A DNA stretch of 64,000 nucleotides from Hymenobacter cellulosivorans (GCF_022919135.1 NZ_CP095049.1:2670501-2734500), one strand, 5' to 3'. Counted from the first letter of the stretch, positions 1 through 9,934 are shown. Notes: generated by a model not told the origin, from the sequence alone. Numbers and translations: made by a program.

Positions 1-123
1 GGATACCCCGGCCGCCAGTGCTAGGTTAGAGCCGCAGCCGAAGCAAAATCAGCAGGAAAGGGAGCCGGCCGCTAGAGCGTACGTAATAGCACGCCTCTAC
101 GGTCACTAGGCAAGGTCTTGACC

Positions 124-495
124 CTAAGGGGCGTTGGGTGAGACCGACGCGCGCAACCGGGGCCGCAGCAGCGGGCTGGCGGCCGAAGCTGGCACCTGCG
201 TAATAGGACCCGGCACGGGGAGCCGAACCCGGAAAAATCCTGGAAAATCGGCAGGGAGCAGCAGAGCCAAAGCAGGAGCATCCGGGCGGAACAGCCCCAG
301 GTGCGGTGGCGGACACGCTTCCAACTGAAGCACGTCGGTCCGTTCCGGCTGGGTTTGATGCACTGCGCCCAGGTGGCCGGGCCGAACCGTAACTAGCTGG
401 CGCGGCGTGGCCCCAACCGGCCCTGCGGCCAGCCATAGCAGCCCGAGCAGCAGGTAAGCCCGCAGGCAGAGCGCTATGGAAGTCGGGTTGGACAA
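124..495 (-). CDS. putative small secreted protein
   Basis: Weakly supported 123-codon frame 88 bases downstream of the histidine kinase gene on the same strand. The only available start is TTG; the frame is closed upstream by a TAA. Residues 8-29 form a hydrophobic stretch followed by AAGPVGA, which would suit a signal peptide. The rest is rich in Pro, Leu and Ala with no domain I recognise. GC-rich DNA keeps spurious frames open, so this could be a shadow. It may be a small exported product tied to the two-component system, but nothing beyond position suggests that. Confidence 0.35.
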   Translation of the reverse strand: MSNPTSIALCLRAYLLLGLLWLAAGPVGATPRQLVTVRPGHLGAVHQTQPERTDVLQLEACPPPHLGLFRPDAPALALLLPADFPGFFRVRLPVPGPITQVPASAASPLLRPRLRASVSPNAP

Positions 496-583
496 ATAAG
501 TCGGGTTAGCGGGCGAAAGGTACTTCCACTAGAACGAAGTCCCGGCTTTTGAGTTGGCTTACTGCTTTTCCTGCGGGGCGCTG

Positions 584-1912
584 CTAAGCGGAAAGTGGCG
601 TGGCCGGCAGCCAGATGGTAAAGGTAGTGCCCTGCTCGGAGGAAGCCACTTGCAGGCGCAGGGCGTGAAATTGGGCAATAGTGCGCACCAGGGCCAGACC
701 CAGGCCGTAGCCTTCGGCGGAGTGCGCGTTGCCCGCCCGCCGAAACCGCTCAAACAAGTGGGGCAGGTGCTCGGCCGGAATAGGCTTGCCGGTATTGAAG
801 AGCTGCACCGTATACGGCTGTCCAGCCAGTTGCTGGCCCGAAATCCGGATTTGCCCGCCGGTGTGGTTGTACTTGACGGCGTTGCTGAGCAGGTTGTAGA
901 AAAAGGTAAACAGCAGACTGCCGTTGGCCGCCCCAATGGTCGGCTCGCCTTCCAGGGCCCAGTCCACGGTCAGGTTTTCGTCGGCAATCCGGTCTTCCAG
1001 CTCGGCCACCACGTCGTGCAGCACCTGGCGCACCACTACTTGGTCGTTGCGGGCGTACTGCTCGTTTTCGATGCGCGAAATCATGAGCAACGTGCGCAGG
1101 GTAGCCGTGAGCCGGTGCAGGGTGCGCTGGGAAGTTACAATCTGCTGCTCGGCTTCCTCGGGCAGGTTTTCGGCCTGCAGCATGTTCTCGAAGCGGTTTT
1201 GCAGAATGCTGACCGGCGTGAGCAGCTCGTGCGACGCATTGGCAATAAATTCGCGCTCCTGCTCAAACACCAGCCGGATTTTCTGCAGCATCCGCCGGAT
1301 GGTGGCATCTAGGTATTTGAAATCGGAAGTGGTGGTGGGCAGAGGCGGTAGGGGCGCCGGCATGGGCCCCTGTACGGCCCGCAGCCGCTCCACAATCTGG
1401 TCCACAGGCCGCAGCAGGTAGTTGATAACGCCTAGCTCGATCAGCAAAGTAGTCAGCACGGCAAAGGCCAGGGCATAGGCCGCCAGGGACCGAAGCAGGG
1501 CGTACACGTCCTCAACCGAGGCTATGCTCTTCCCGATTTCAACCGTGTAGCGCTGCCCCTCCAGGGCAAACGTGTGCCGCAGCACCCGAAAGTCGACCAG
1601 CTCGCCGTGCTGCTGCCGCGGCAGCGTAGCCACCGTATCGGACTGGGTGCCGACGGCGTGGCGCAACTCGATGAACTCGTCCTGCAGCAGGTCGTAGTGA
1701 ACTTTCTGGTTGGGATACGGCTCGGTCAGGAAGCTCGTAATGCCGATCTGGCCGATGCGGCGCATCACCCGCTGCTGCTCACTGCGCAGCGAGGCATCGG
1801 TGTGGCGCAAGGCCAGGGTTTCCACAATCCAGGGCAGGGCCAGCAGCAGTATTACCGCCATCAGGGCCTTGGACAGGGTCGTTAGCAGAACGAGCTTTTG
1901 CTGGAGTTTCAC
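584..1912 (-). CDS. sensor histidine kinase (HAMP-HisKA-HATPase)
   Basis: Membrane histidine kinase of 442 residues that senses an unknown signal and phosphorylates the response regulator encoded just upstream. Membrane segments lie near residues 12-32 and 143-165 with a periplasmic loop of about 110 residues between them. A HAMP-like linker follows, then the H-box NASHELLTP with His228, an N-box around FYNLLSNAVKYN, and a G-box ending YGLGLALV. The first G-box reads NTGKPIP rather than DxGxGI, a variant I associate with CusS-like Bacteroidota kinases. The start is GTG and its GTGA overlaps the regulator's TGA, so the pair is translationally coupled. The signal cannot be told from sequence; heavy metals or envelope stress are common for this architecture. 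Confidence 0.95.
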   Translation of the reverse strand: MKLQQKLVLLTTLSKALMAVILLLALPWIVETLALRHTDASLRSEQQRVMRRIGQIGITSFLTEPYPNQKVHYDLLQDEFIELRHAVGTQSDTVATLPRQQHGELVDFRVLRHTFALEGQRYTVEIGKSIASVEDVYALLRSLAAYALAFAVLTTLLIELGVINYLLRPVDQIVERLRAVQGPMPAPLPPLPTTTSDFKYLDATIRRMLQKIRLVFEQEREFIANASHELLTPVSILQNRFENMLQAENLPEEAEQQIVTSQRTLHRLTATLRTLLMISRIENEQYARNDQVVVRQVLHDVVAELEDRIADENLTVDWALEGEPTIGAANGSLLFTFFYNLLSNAVKYNHTGGQIRISGQQLAGQPYTVQLFNTGKPIPAEHLPHLFERFRRAGNAHSAEGYGLGLALVRTIAQFHALRLQVASSEQGTTFTIWLPATPLSA

Positions 1913-2604
1913 ACGTCCTGGGTTGGTTTGAAGCGGTAACCGATGCCGCGCACGGTCTCAATCCAGTCGTGGGTATCAAATGCGCCAAGCTTCTTGCGAA
2001 TGTTCTTCATGTGCACATCGATGAAGTTCGAGTCGTGGTCGTCCCGGTCGCTGATCATGTTGCCCCAGATATGCTCGCTGAGCTGCATGCGCGTGAGCAC
2101 CCGGCCGCGGTGCAGCAGCAGGTAGTGCAGCAGGTCGAACTCGCGGCGGGTAAGCACCACCTCCGTGCCGCCGTGCCGCAACGACCGTTCGCTGAGGTTA
2201 ATCACGAAGCCGCCGAACGACAGGGTTTCCTGCGTCACGCCGTGCTTGCGGCGGGTGATGGCCTGCATCCGGGAGCCCAGCTCTAGCAAGGAATAAGGCT
2301 TGGGCAGGTAATCGTCGGCGCCGAGCTGTAGCCCGCTGATGCGGTCATCAACGGAGCCCCGGGCGCTGAGAATGATGATGGACGCCTGCAGATTGTGCTG
2401 TTTGCGGGCTTCGGCCAGCAGCTGCAATCCATCCTGATCGGGCAAGCCCAGGTCCAGCAACACGAAGTCGTACTCATTCACGTAAAGCTTTTCCGACGCC
2501 TCGGCCCCGGTGCGGGCAAAGTCGCAGTAATAGTGCTCGTGCTGCAGAAACAGGGCCAGCTCCTGAGCCAGGGCATTGTCATCTTCAACAATCAGAACGT
2601 TCAT
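1909..2604 (-). CDS. OmpR/PhoB-family response regulator
   Basis: 231-residue DNA-binding response regulator. The receiver domain (residues 1-115) has acidic pocket Asp8/Asp9, phosphoacceptor Asp51 in VLLDLGLPDQDG and Lys102 in the LPKP motif. A winged-helix domain (about 130-228) carries LTRREFDLLHYLL and the C-terminal WIETVRGIGYRF hairpin typical of OmpR/PhoB proteins. The next gene (histidine kinase) overlaps its stop by GTGA, so both come from one transcript. Upstream on the minus strand is a TATTTTAG sequence, one base off the Bacteroidota -7 box. Its targets are unknown; the neighbours are not obviously regulated by it. Confidence 0.96.
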   Translation of the reverse strand: MNVLIVEDDNALAQELALFLQHEHYYCDFARTGAEASEKLYVNEYDFVLLDLGLPDQDGLQLLAEARKQHNLQASIIILSARGSVDDRISGLQLGADDYLPKPYSLLELGSRMQAITRRKHGVTQETLSFGGFVINLSERSLRHGGTEVVLTRREFDLLHYLLLHRGRVLTRMQLSEHIWGNMISDRDDHDSNFIDVHMKNIRKKLGAFDTHDWIETVRGIGYRFKPTQDV

Positions 2605-2879
2605 AGGGGGCAGGGGAAAACAAGGCGGGAAAGACGCGGGCCGGCGGGCAGGCCCGCTAAAATACGGGAGAAGCAGGCATACGGGGCGACCATTCTCAAT
2701 TTTAGGCAGCGCCGCTTATGCCAAATCGACGGGCCAAACTTCCGGAGCGCGCAGTGAAGAGAATATGAAGGCCCACTGCCGGCAGCCCGCCCCTCAAAAT
2801 CCACGTAGAGGCTGGATTGGGCAACTATCCCGCGGTGAAGAGTCTTACCTTGGCCGCTTAAATCACCTAATTCCACCGC

Positions 2880-3344
2880 ATGAGCACGGTAATCATTAAC
2901 AGTCTTGAGGAGCTGGAACAGTACGAGGGTCAGGACCTCGGCATATCCGAGTACCACACCATCACCCAGGAGCAAATCAATCAATTCGCTGCTGCCACCC
3001 TGGATTTTCAGTGGATTCACACCGACCCCGAAAAGGCAAAAGCTGAGTCACCCTTCGGTGCTACCATTGCCCACGGCTACCTCACCGTGGCGCTGCTGCC
3101 CTATCTCTGGACCCAGGTTGCGCAGATCGAGAACCTGAAAATGCAGGTCAACTACGAGATTGAGGCCCTGCGCTTCAACCAGGCCGTGACGGTCAACAGC
3201 GAGGTGCGGCTGCGGGCCAAGGTGCTGACCGTGAAAAATCTGCGCGGCACGGCCAAGGCCCGAATTGAGGTAATAATGGAAGTAAAAGACGCGAAAAAGC
3301 CGGCCTTCAGTGGCATTATTACATTTCTCTACCACTTCCTATAG
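2880..3344 (+). CDS. MaoC-like (R)-specific enoyl-CoA hydratase
   Basis: Single hot-dog domain protein of 154 residues, the usual length for stand-alone MaoC-like hydratases. These add water to trans-2-enoyl-CoA to give (R)-3-hydroxyacyl-CoA, or dehydrate hydroxyacyl thioesters. The signature is seen as DFQWIHTDPEKA followed by PFGATIAHGYL, giving the Asp/His pair and the oxyanion-loop Ser/Gly region of the family. No targeting signal, so cytoplasmic. It stands alone, divergent from the two-component genes, with a TACCTTGG sequence at 2846-2853 that resembles a -7 box with one mismatch. The physiological substrate is not evident from context. Confidence 0.9.
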   Translation: MSTVIINSLEELEQYEGQDLGISEYHTITQEQINQFAAATLDFQWIHTDPEKAKAESPFGATIAHGYLTVALLPYLWTQVAQIENLKMQVNYEIEALRFNQAVTVNSEVRLRAKVLTVKNLRGTAKARIEVIMEVKDAKKPAFSGIITFLYHFL

Positions 3345-3450
3345 GGCACGCAGGGCTGCCGCGCCTGGCTTACAACTCCGGTTCAGCTTTCGCGTACATC
3401 CAACGCTTCCCACCTGGGCATCGTAGTCCCGCGCGGCAGCCTCCTATTGC

Positions 3451-4722
3451 ATGCTCAAATGGTTATTCTGCAGCGTCTGGGCCCTGTTGCTCGCGCCGCT
3501 TTCCGCCTCTGGCTATTCGGTGCTCACCCACCAGGCCAATATTGACTCGACCTGGAAACGATGCTTGGCGCCGCTCTTGCAGCAGCGCTACCCCGGCGCC
3601 ACCGAGGAGCAGCTGCTTGAAGCCAAGGCCTATGCCTACGGCGGCTCCATCATTCAGGACATGGGGTTTTACCCCTTTGGTTCAGAGCTCTTTACCAATC
3701 TGACCCATTACGTGCGCTCGGGCGACTTCGTGCGCAACCTGCTCGATGAGGCCCAGGACCGCAACGAGTATGCCTTTGCCCTGGGCGCGCTGGGCCACTA
3801 TGCGGCCGACATCAACGGCCACCCCGAGGGCACGAACAAAGCCATGCCGCTGGTGTACCCGGAGCTGGGGCAGAAGTTTGGCCGGAACATCACCTACGTG
3901 GAAGCGCCCAAGCAGCACACCCAGCTGGAATTTGCCTTCGACGTGGTGCAGGTAGCCAATGGCCGCTACCGCACCAGCGACTACCAGCGCTACGTGGGCT
4001 TTCAGGTAAGCAAGCGGGTGCTGGAAGTGGCCTTCAAGAAAACCTACGGCCTGGAGCTGGGCAAGGTCATTTTCAACGTGGACCTGAGCATCGGGTCCTT
4101 CCGCTTCGCCGTGCGCCAGCTGATTCCGGTAGCTAGCCGGGCCGCCTGGCAGTCCCAGAAAAAAGAAATCCGCAAACTCAGCCCCCTGGCCCGCCGCCGC
4201 GAGTACGTGTACCAGGAGAGTGAGCGAAAATTCCGCAAGCAGTTCGGCACGGCCTACGAGCACCCCGGCACCGGAGCCCGGATTCTGTCGTACTTCGTGC
4301 GGGTAATGCCCAAGATCGGGCCGCTCAAGCCCTTTGCGTTTCGGCCGCCCACGCCCGAGGCCCAGGAGTTGTTCAAGGCCAGCTTCCGGCAGGTAATTAT
4401 TAAGTACTGCGCCCTGGTCGAGCAGGAGCCCAAAGACACCCTGGGCACCACGCCGGCACCACGCCTGGCCAACGCCGACTTCGACACCGGCCACCAAACC
4501 AAAGCCGGCGAATACGCCCTGGCCGACGAAACCTACGGCGAATGGTTGCGGACACTAGCCAAAGAGAAGTTCGACGGCATCAGTGGCCCGCAGAAGCAAA
4601 ATATCCTGGCTTTTTACGGCACTACGCCCAAGGAACCCAAGGACGAAGATGAGAAGGAAGCCGCCAAGCGCAAGGAAACCCAGGAGGCCCTGCAGCAGCT
4701 CCGGACGCTGGAAGTGAAGTAG
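3451..4722 (+). CDS. zinc-dependent phospholipase C-like secreted protein
   Basis: 423-residue exported protein. An N-terminal signal segment (residues 1-20) is followed by GYSVLTHQANID, then a His/Asp-rich region including FTNLTHYVRSGDFV and ALGHYAADINGHPEG (residues about 85-130). These match the metal-binding pattern of the zinc-dependent phospholipase C / S1-P1 nuclease superfamily, where the mature N-terminus and scattered His and Asp residues hold zinc ions. The C-terminal half is basic, with a Lys/Glu-rich tail at about 390-423. It is transcribed alone and convergent with the STAS-like gene. Activity on phospholipid is inferred from family only; a second superfamily member lies at 24201-25394. 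Confidence 0.8.
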   Translation: MLKWLFCSVWALLLAPLSASGYSVLTHQANIDSTWKRCLAPLLQQRYPGATEEQLLEAKAYAYGGSIIQDMGFYPFGSELFTNLTHYVRSGDFVRNLLDEAQDRNEYAFALGALGHYAADINGHPEGTNKAMPLVYPELGQKFGRNITYVEAPKQHTQLEFAFDVVQVANGRYRTSDYQRYVGFQVSKRVLEVAFKKTYGLELGKVIFNVDLSIGSFRFAVRQLIPVASRAAWQSQKKEIRKLSPLARRREYVYQESERKFRKQFGTAYEHPGTGARILSYFVRVMPKIGPLKPFAFRPPTPEAQELFKASFRQVIIKYCALVEQEPKDTLGTTPAPRLANADFDTGHQTKAGEYALADETYGEWLRTLAKEKFDGISGPQKQNILAFYGTTPKEPKDEDEKEAAKRKETQEALQQLRTLEVK

Positions 4723-4792
4723 TGCAGGCAGCCAGGTGGTGTCTTGAACGTCAAACGCACCAGCTAGCGCCACTGGCAAAAACAGGTAGAGC

Positions 4793-5209
4793 TTAAGTGA
4801 ACAGCCACTGCATAGCCGCACCTTCATCCCCAAACAGTCGCAGCTGGTAAGGCCGCTCGGCCGATAAGCCGTAGGTCAGGTACTCTCGCTGCTGGGCATC
4901 CGAGTCGTAGATGGTCAGGCGGGTGGGGGAGCAAAGCACGGCAATACGCAGCGGAAGCGGGGCCAAGCGGGTGCTGGCCAGTGGGTAAAAAGTATAATTG
5001 GTCCACTGGCCCAGTTCGGGGTTGAGCTGGTCACGGCGCCGCACGTCCAGCAGCCAGCGGGCTACGCCATGTTGTTCGGCTTCCTGGAGCACGGCTTCAA
5101 AATCGGCTTGCAGCTGGGGTACGGGCGCATCGCCGGGCCAGCGGACTATCAGCAGGTGCAGGTCGGGGCGGTAGAGTATGCTGCAGGCAGTGGGCGGAGA
5201 ACCGGACAT
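4793..5209 (-). CDS. STAS/SpoIIAA-like hypothetical protein
   Basis: 138-residue cytoplasmic protein without signal or membrane segment. The arrangement YRPDLHLLIVRWPGDA, then FEAVLQEAEQHGVARWLLDVRRRD, then YFDS-like strand-helix elements suggests a STAS/SpoIIAA-like alpha/beta fold. It resembles the protein at 31432-31875 in layout: an opening strand followed by a helix, a central LLDxR or LLNDK strand, and a C-terminal aromatic helix (AMQWLFT versus ALEWLRR). Such proteins are common in Hymenobacter-like genomes as small uncharacterised proteins. No anti-sigma or kinase partner is nearby, so a partner-switching role would be speculation. Confidence 0.7.
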   Translation of the reverse strand: MSGSPPTACSILYRPDLHLLIVRWPGDAPVPQLQADFEAVLQEAEQHGVARWLLDVRRRDQLNPELGQWTNYTFYPLASTRLAPLPLRIAVLCSPTRLTIYDSDAQQREYLTYGLSAERPYQLRLFGDEGAAMQWLFT

Positions 5210-5260
5210 TCAGGAAGGCTAGCCGAAGCTTCGGGACGAAGTACGAAAGGCCCAAGATAG

Positions 5261-5301
5261 GAAAAGCGCCGGAGCTCAATGTGCTGAGTTCCGGCGCTTC
5301 T
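5261..5301 (-). terminator. terminator after the RND efflux operon
   Basis: Near-perfect hairpin with arms of about 16 bases around a GC-rich core (GCGCCGGA), followed on the minus strand by a short T run. It lies 19 bases beyond the stop of the TolC-like gene and ends the efflux operon. Confidence 0.8.
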
Positions 5302-5319
5302 TCTCGGAGTGGTTATCGG

Positions 5320-6761
5320 TTACCCGCCTTGCTGCTGCACCAGCCCGCTACTCAGGCGGCGGAGCACGATTTCGGCCTGCTTGGCCTGAAAGCGGATGTC
5401 GAGCAGGCGCACTTCGGCGTCGAGCTGGGTGCGCTGAGCTTCGCGCAAGGCCAGGGGCGTAAGCAAACCCAGGCGGTAGCGTTCCAGGGCAATGGCCACG
5501 TTTTCGCGAGCCAGCAAAATGTTGGCTTCTTCCAGCTCCAGCAGCTGCAGGCGGTTCTGGTACTGGGCATAGGCCTGCTCGGCCTCGGCTTCCAGGCTTA
5601 GCTGCGTCTGGCTGAGCTGCAATTGGCTCTGCTCTTCCCCGATGCGGGCATTTTGCTCCAGGCGGCGGCGGTTGAAGCCGTCGAAAATCGGCACGGAGGC
5701 CACCACGCCGTAGTTGAGGCCGTAGTTGCGGCTGGTGTTGGTTACGAGCTGGCTGCCGAAGAAAGCGGCACCGTTTACGTTGCGGTTCAGGCCGTAGCCC
5801 GAGGTCAGACCGATCTGGGGGAAGCGGGAGGCGCGCACCAGCTTCCGGTCGTAGGTAGCCACTTCGATATTGGTGCGGGCGTTTTGCAGGCGGGGTTGTT
5901 TTGCTGAATGGCCTGGGCCACGGCGTCACGGTCCAGGTTGCGGGCCACCACAATGGAGTCGGCGGGCTGGAAGTTGAGGCGAGCGGAGCGGCCCAGCAGG
6001 TTGTTGAGGTTGATTTTGGCCGTGGCTAAGGCTTCCTGCTGCTGAATCAGGGCCGACCGGTCGGCATTGAAATCCACGCGGGCCGTGAGCACCTCTACCT
6101 TGGCACTCACCCCCACATCCACCCGGGCCTGGGTCAGGTCGATGCGGGCCTGGCCGATTTTCAGGGCCTCCTCAATCGACTTGATTTTGCCCGATTCGCG
6201 CACCACGGCAAAGTAGGCGCTGGTAATATCGGCTACGGTTTCCTCCAGCGTGGCGCGCGTGAGCTGCTGCTGACTCTGATTCAAGGCCTTGAGCCGGTCG
6301 TAGGCAATGAACATTCCGAACCCGTCGAACACCGTCCAGGTGGCGGCCACGTTGGCATTGAGCTGGTTCGACAGGGCGTTGCTGGCCGTGCTGGGCTCCG
6401 GTCGGCTCGAGGACTCCTGCCGCACGTTGTTGCGGTTGAAGTTGCGGGTCAGGTTGCCGTTCACGGTGGGCAGCTGGCCGGCATTGCCGCGGGTCACATT
6501 GTTTTCGGCAATCTGCTCGTCGGTGCGGGCCAGGCGGATGTTGTAGTTGTTTTCCAGCCCAATGCGGATAGCTTCGGCCAGCGTAAGTGGGGCGGCCGGG
6601 GCCACCGTTTCGGGCTTTTCCGTCTGGGGCTTGGCCGTCGGCTGCAACGTCGGGCGCCCGGCCGGCGTGGTGGGCTGCTGGGCCAGCACGGGCAGCGGCA
6701 ACGCCAGCAGCAGCCAGGCACCGAGGTGTTGAAAGTAGCGGGAAGAGGAAGGAAACTGCAT
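5320..6761 (-). pseudogene. TolC-family outer membrane channel, frameshifted
   Basis: Outer membrane factor of an RND efflux system, split by one frameshift. The N-terminal part (ATG at 6761) has a signal peptide ending VLAQQ, then PLTLAEAIRIGLENNYNIR, the usual TolC repeat opening, and runs into nonsense after QAIQQNNP near 5895. The remaining C-terminal part, in another frame from about 5895 to 5320, continues with the expected RLQNARTNIEVATYDRKLV and the second TolC repeat (SLEAEAEQAYAQYQNRL). Adding one C to the C4 run at 5892-5895 rejoins a single frame of about 480 residues, normal for the family. It is last in the operon behind adaptor and pump. Either a sequencing error or a real single-base loss. 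Confidence 0.9.
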
Positions 6762-6838
6762 TCGAAACGAACTACAAACAAATAGAGGGAAAAGCCGGCG
6801 CCTGCCGCGTACGGGCAAAGCTGGCTTTGCGGAATAGG

Positions 6839-9800
6839 TTAAGCGGTTACGGCTTGCTTCTGTTCAACTTCTTCCGGCTTGGGCTTGTGGTTTTTGGCCG
6901 TGGCGAAATATGAGTACATCACCGGCACTACGTACAGCGTCAGGGCCGTGGCGAAGAACAGGCCGCCGACCACGCCGATACCCATGGCCCGCCGGCTCAG
7001 GGCGCCCGCACCGGTGGCAATGGCGATGGGCAGAATACCCAGAATGGCGCAGAGCGAGGTCATCAGGATGGGGCGGAAGCGGGCCGTCGCGCCTTCAATC
7101 AAACCGGTCATGTAGTCCTTGCCGTTCTCGACCTGCTGGTTAGCAAATTCCACGATGAGGATACCGTTCTTGGTCACCAGGCCCACCAGCATGATAATGC
7201 CGATCTGGGAGAACAGGTTGAGCGTCTGGTTGAAGTACCACAAGCTAAGCAAGGCGCCCGACAAGGCCAGCGGCACCGTCACCATGATGATGATCGGGTC
7301 ACGGAAGCTTTCAAACTGGGCGGCCAGCACCAGATAAATCAGGATAAGAGCCAAGCCGAAGGCAAAGAGCAGCGAGGAGGAGCTTTCCTCGAAGTCGCGG
7401 GAAGCACCCGACAGCTCGGAGGAGAAGGTGTCGTCCAGGTTTTTCTCCGCAATGCTGCGCATGGCCGCAATTCCGTCGCCGAGGGTCTTGCCCGGGGCCA
7501 AGGACGCTGAGAAGGTGGCCGAGTTGTAGCGGTTAAAGCGGTAAAGCTGGGGTGGGGTGCTGCTCTCCGTCAGGCTGATAACGTTGTCGAGCTGCACCAA
7601 AGAGCCGTCGGCGCTTTTCACCGAGAGCAGGCGCACGTCGAGCGGCTGGTTGCGGTTTTCGCGCGCCACCTGCCCAATAATCTGGTACTGCTTGCCTTCC
7701 CGGATAAAATAGCCAAAGCGCTGCCCGCTGAGCCCGGCCTGTAGCGTCTGGCTGATGCTTTGCACCGACACACCCAGGCTTTGGGCCTTTTCGCGGTCAA
7801 TATTTACGCGCAGCTCGGGCTTGTTAAACTTCAGGTTCACGTCCACGAACTGGAAGGTCGGGTCCTGGCGGGCGGCATCCAGAAACTTCGGTACGGCGGC
7901 CCGCAGCTTGTCGAAGTCCTGGGTCTGGATAACGAACTGCACCGGCAAGCCGCCCCCCCCACCACCGCCGCCGATGCTCTGGTCCTGCGAAACGGACGTG
8001 CGGGCCGCTGTCAGGCGCTTCACGCCCGCGCTGAGGCCGGCGGCAATCTGGTCCTGGGTGCGGGGGCGCTGGTCGGCATCAAGCAGCAGCACCCGGGCTG
8101 TGCCGGAGTTGGAGCCGCCGCCGAAACCAGGCGAAGTCACGGCAAACACGCTGCTCAGGCTTTTGTCGCCCGCCGAGTCCATGGCCATTTTGGTAACCTG
8201 GGCCATGTAGGCGTCCATGTACTCGAAGGAAGCTCCTTCCGGACCCGTGGCGTTGATATTGACGCGGCTACGGTCTTCTACCGGGGCCAGCTCCGAGGGA
8301 ATGGCGCCCATGAAAAACCAGATGCCCACGCCCGTGCCGGCCACCACCAGCCAGGCCAGCCAGCGGTTGCGCAGGAAGGTTTGCAGGCTGTCTTGGTAGC
8401 CGCCAATCATGCTTTGGAAGAAGGGCTCAGTCTTGCGGTAAAACCAGTTGTGGGTTTCCTGGCGCTTGAGCAGCAAGGAGCACATCATCGGCGTCAGGGT
8501 CAACGAAACGAAGGCCGAAATCAGCACCGAGCCGGCCACCACAATACCGAATTCGCGGAACAGACGGCCGGTAATGCCCGTCAGGAACACCACCGGCAGG
8601 AACACGGCTGCCAGTACAATGGTGGTACTGATAACGGCCATCAGAATTTCCTCGGAGCCGTGGATGGCAGCCGTTTTGGGGTCTTCGCCTTCCTCAATGC
8701 GGGAGTAAATGTTTTCCAGTACCACAATGGCGTCGTCGACCACCAGGCCAATGGCCAGCACGATGGCCAGCAGCGTCAGCACGTTGATAGAGAAGTTGAG
8801 CAGGTACATCACGAAGAAAATACCCACCAACGACACCGGAATGGCTACTACTGGAATCAGCGTGGAGCGCCAGTCGCGCAAAAACAGGAAGATGATGATA
8901 ACCACCAGCACGAAGGCCTCAATGATGGTGTGCTCCACCTCGTTGATGGACTTGCGGATGAAGACCGAGTTGTCGAAACCCGGCTTGAGTATTAGGTCCT
9001 TGGGTAAGTCCTTGCCGTAGAGCTCAATCCGCTTGTTGAATTCGTCGGCAATGTCAATCTGGTTGGAGCCGGGCTGGGGAATGACGGCCAACCCCACCAT
9101 TGGCACGCCATTTACTTTGAAGATGGTCTGGTCGTTTTCGGGGTAGAGCTCGGCGTAGCCCACGTCGGAGAAGCGCACCAACGACGACTCATCCTTGCGG
9201 ATAATCAGGTTGTTGAAGTCCTCTACCGAGGTCAGGCGGCCCATGGTGCGCAGCGTGAGCTGGGTATTTTGGCCCTGCACGGCGCCACTGGGCAGCTCCA
9301 CATTTTCCCGGGTAAGGGCGGCCTGCACGTCCACGGGGCTTACGCTCAGGGCCGAGAGCTTCACGGGGTCCATCCACAGGCGCATGGAGTATTTTCGCTC
9401 GCCGTACACCCGTACTTCCGACACGCCCGGAATGGTCTGCAGACGCTCTTTGAGCGTGTTGTTGGCGTAGTCGGTCAGCTCCAGCAACGTGCGCTGGTTG
9501 GAGCTGAGGTAGGTCATGACAATGGGCTGGGAGTCGGCATTGGCCTTGCTCACGATGGGCGGGTCAATGTCGCGCGGGAGGCGGCCCTGCGCCCCCGAAA
9601 CTTTGTCGCGCACGTCGTTGGCGGCCGTTTCCAGGTCGGCATCGAGGTCAAACTCGACCGTAATCTGGGTGCGGCCGTCCCGGGAGTTCGAGGTCAGGTT
9701 TTTGATGCCCGCAATGCCGTTGAGGGCTTCTTCGAGCGGCTCGGTTACCTGACCCTGCATTACGTCGGCCGAGGCCCCGGTGTAGCTGGCCGAAACCGTA

Positions 9801-9934
9801 ATAATAGGTGGGTCCACACTCGGGTATTCCCGGATGCTGAGGTAGCGAAACCCGATGACGCCGAATATCACGATGACGAGACTCATCACGATGGCGAGGA
9901 CCGGGCGGTTAATGCTGGTGGATGATAAGCTCAT
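6839..9934 (-). CDS. RND efflux pump permease, HAE1/AcrB family
   Basis: Inner-membrane proton-driven exporter of 1031 residues, full length for hydrophobe/amphiphile RND pumps. It opens with a first membrane helix (INRPVLAIVMSLVIVIFGVIG), contains two large periplasmic loops, and in TM4 has GLVVDDAIVVLENI with the paired Asp of the proton relay. The second half repeats this layout (GLVTKNGILIVEFANQ). A run of eight glycines sits in the second periplasmic loop (about residue 645, DNA 7950-7975) and appears intact. The gene lies between adaptor and channel genes on the same strand with gaps of about 77-90 bases, so it forms a complete tripartite efflux operon. Substrates may include drugs, detergents or fatty-acid-like compounds. 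Confidence 0.97.
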   Translation of the reverse strand: MSLSSTSINRPVLAIVMSLVIVIFGVIGFRYLSIREYPSVDPPIITVSASYTGASADVMQGQVTEPLEEALNGIAGIKNLTSNSRDGRTQITVEFDLDADLETAANDVRDKVSGAQGRLPRDIDPPIVSKANADSQPIVMTYLSSNQRTLLELTDYANNTLKERLQTIPGVSEVRVYGERKYSMRLWMDPVKLSALSVSPVDVQAALTRENVELPSGAVQGQNTQLTLRTMGRLTSVEDFNNLIIRKDESSLVRFSDVGYAELYPENDQTIFKVNGVPMVGLAVIPQPGSNQIDIADEFNKRIELYGKDLPKDLILKPGFDNSVFIRKSINEVEHTIIEAFVLVVIIIFLFLRDWRSTLIPVVAIPVSLVGIFFVMYLLNFSINVLTLLAIVLAIGLVVDDAIVVLENIYSRIEEGEDPKTAAIHGSEEILMAVISTTIVLAAVFLPVVFLTGITGRLFREFGIVVAGSVLISAFVSLTLTPMMCSLLLKRQETHNWFYRKTEPFFQSMIGGYQDSLQTFLRNRWLAWLVVAGTGVGIWFFMGAIPSELAPVEDRSRVNINATGPEGASFEYMDAYMAQVTKMAMDSAGDKSLSSVFAVTSPGFGGGSNSGTARVLLLDADQRPRTQDQIAAGLSAGVKRLTAARTSVSQDQSIGGGGGGGGLPVQFVIQTQDFDKLRAAVPKFLDAARQDPTFQFVDVNLKFNKPELRVNIDREKAQSLGVSVQSISQTLQAGLSGQRFGYFIREGKQYQIIGQVARENRNQPLDVRLLSVKSADGSLVQLDNVISLTESSTPPQLYRFNRYNSATFSASLAPGKTLGDGIAAMRSIAEKNLDDTFSSELSGASRDFEESSSSLLFAFGLALILIYLVLAAQFESFRDPIIIMVTVPLALSGALLSLWYFNQTLNLFSQIGIIMLVGLVTKNGILIVEFANQQVENGKDYMTGLIEGATARFRPILMTSLCAILGILPIAIATGAGALSRRAMGIGVVGGLFFATALTLYVVPVMYSYFATAKNHKPKPEEVEQKQAVTA

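Noticed and set aside
7950..7975. A possible frameshift at the C-rich run in the RND pump gene
   Set aside because: The frame continues normally on both sides, giving a run of glycines in a loop.
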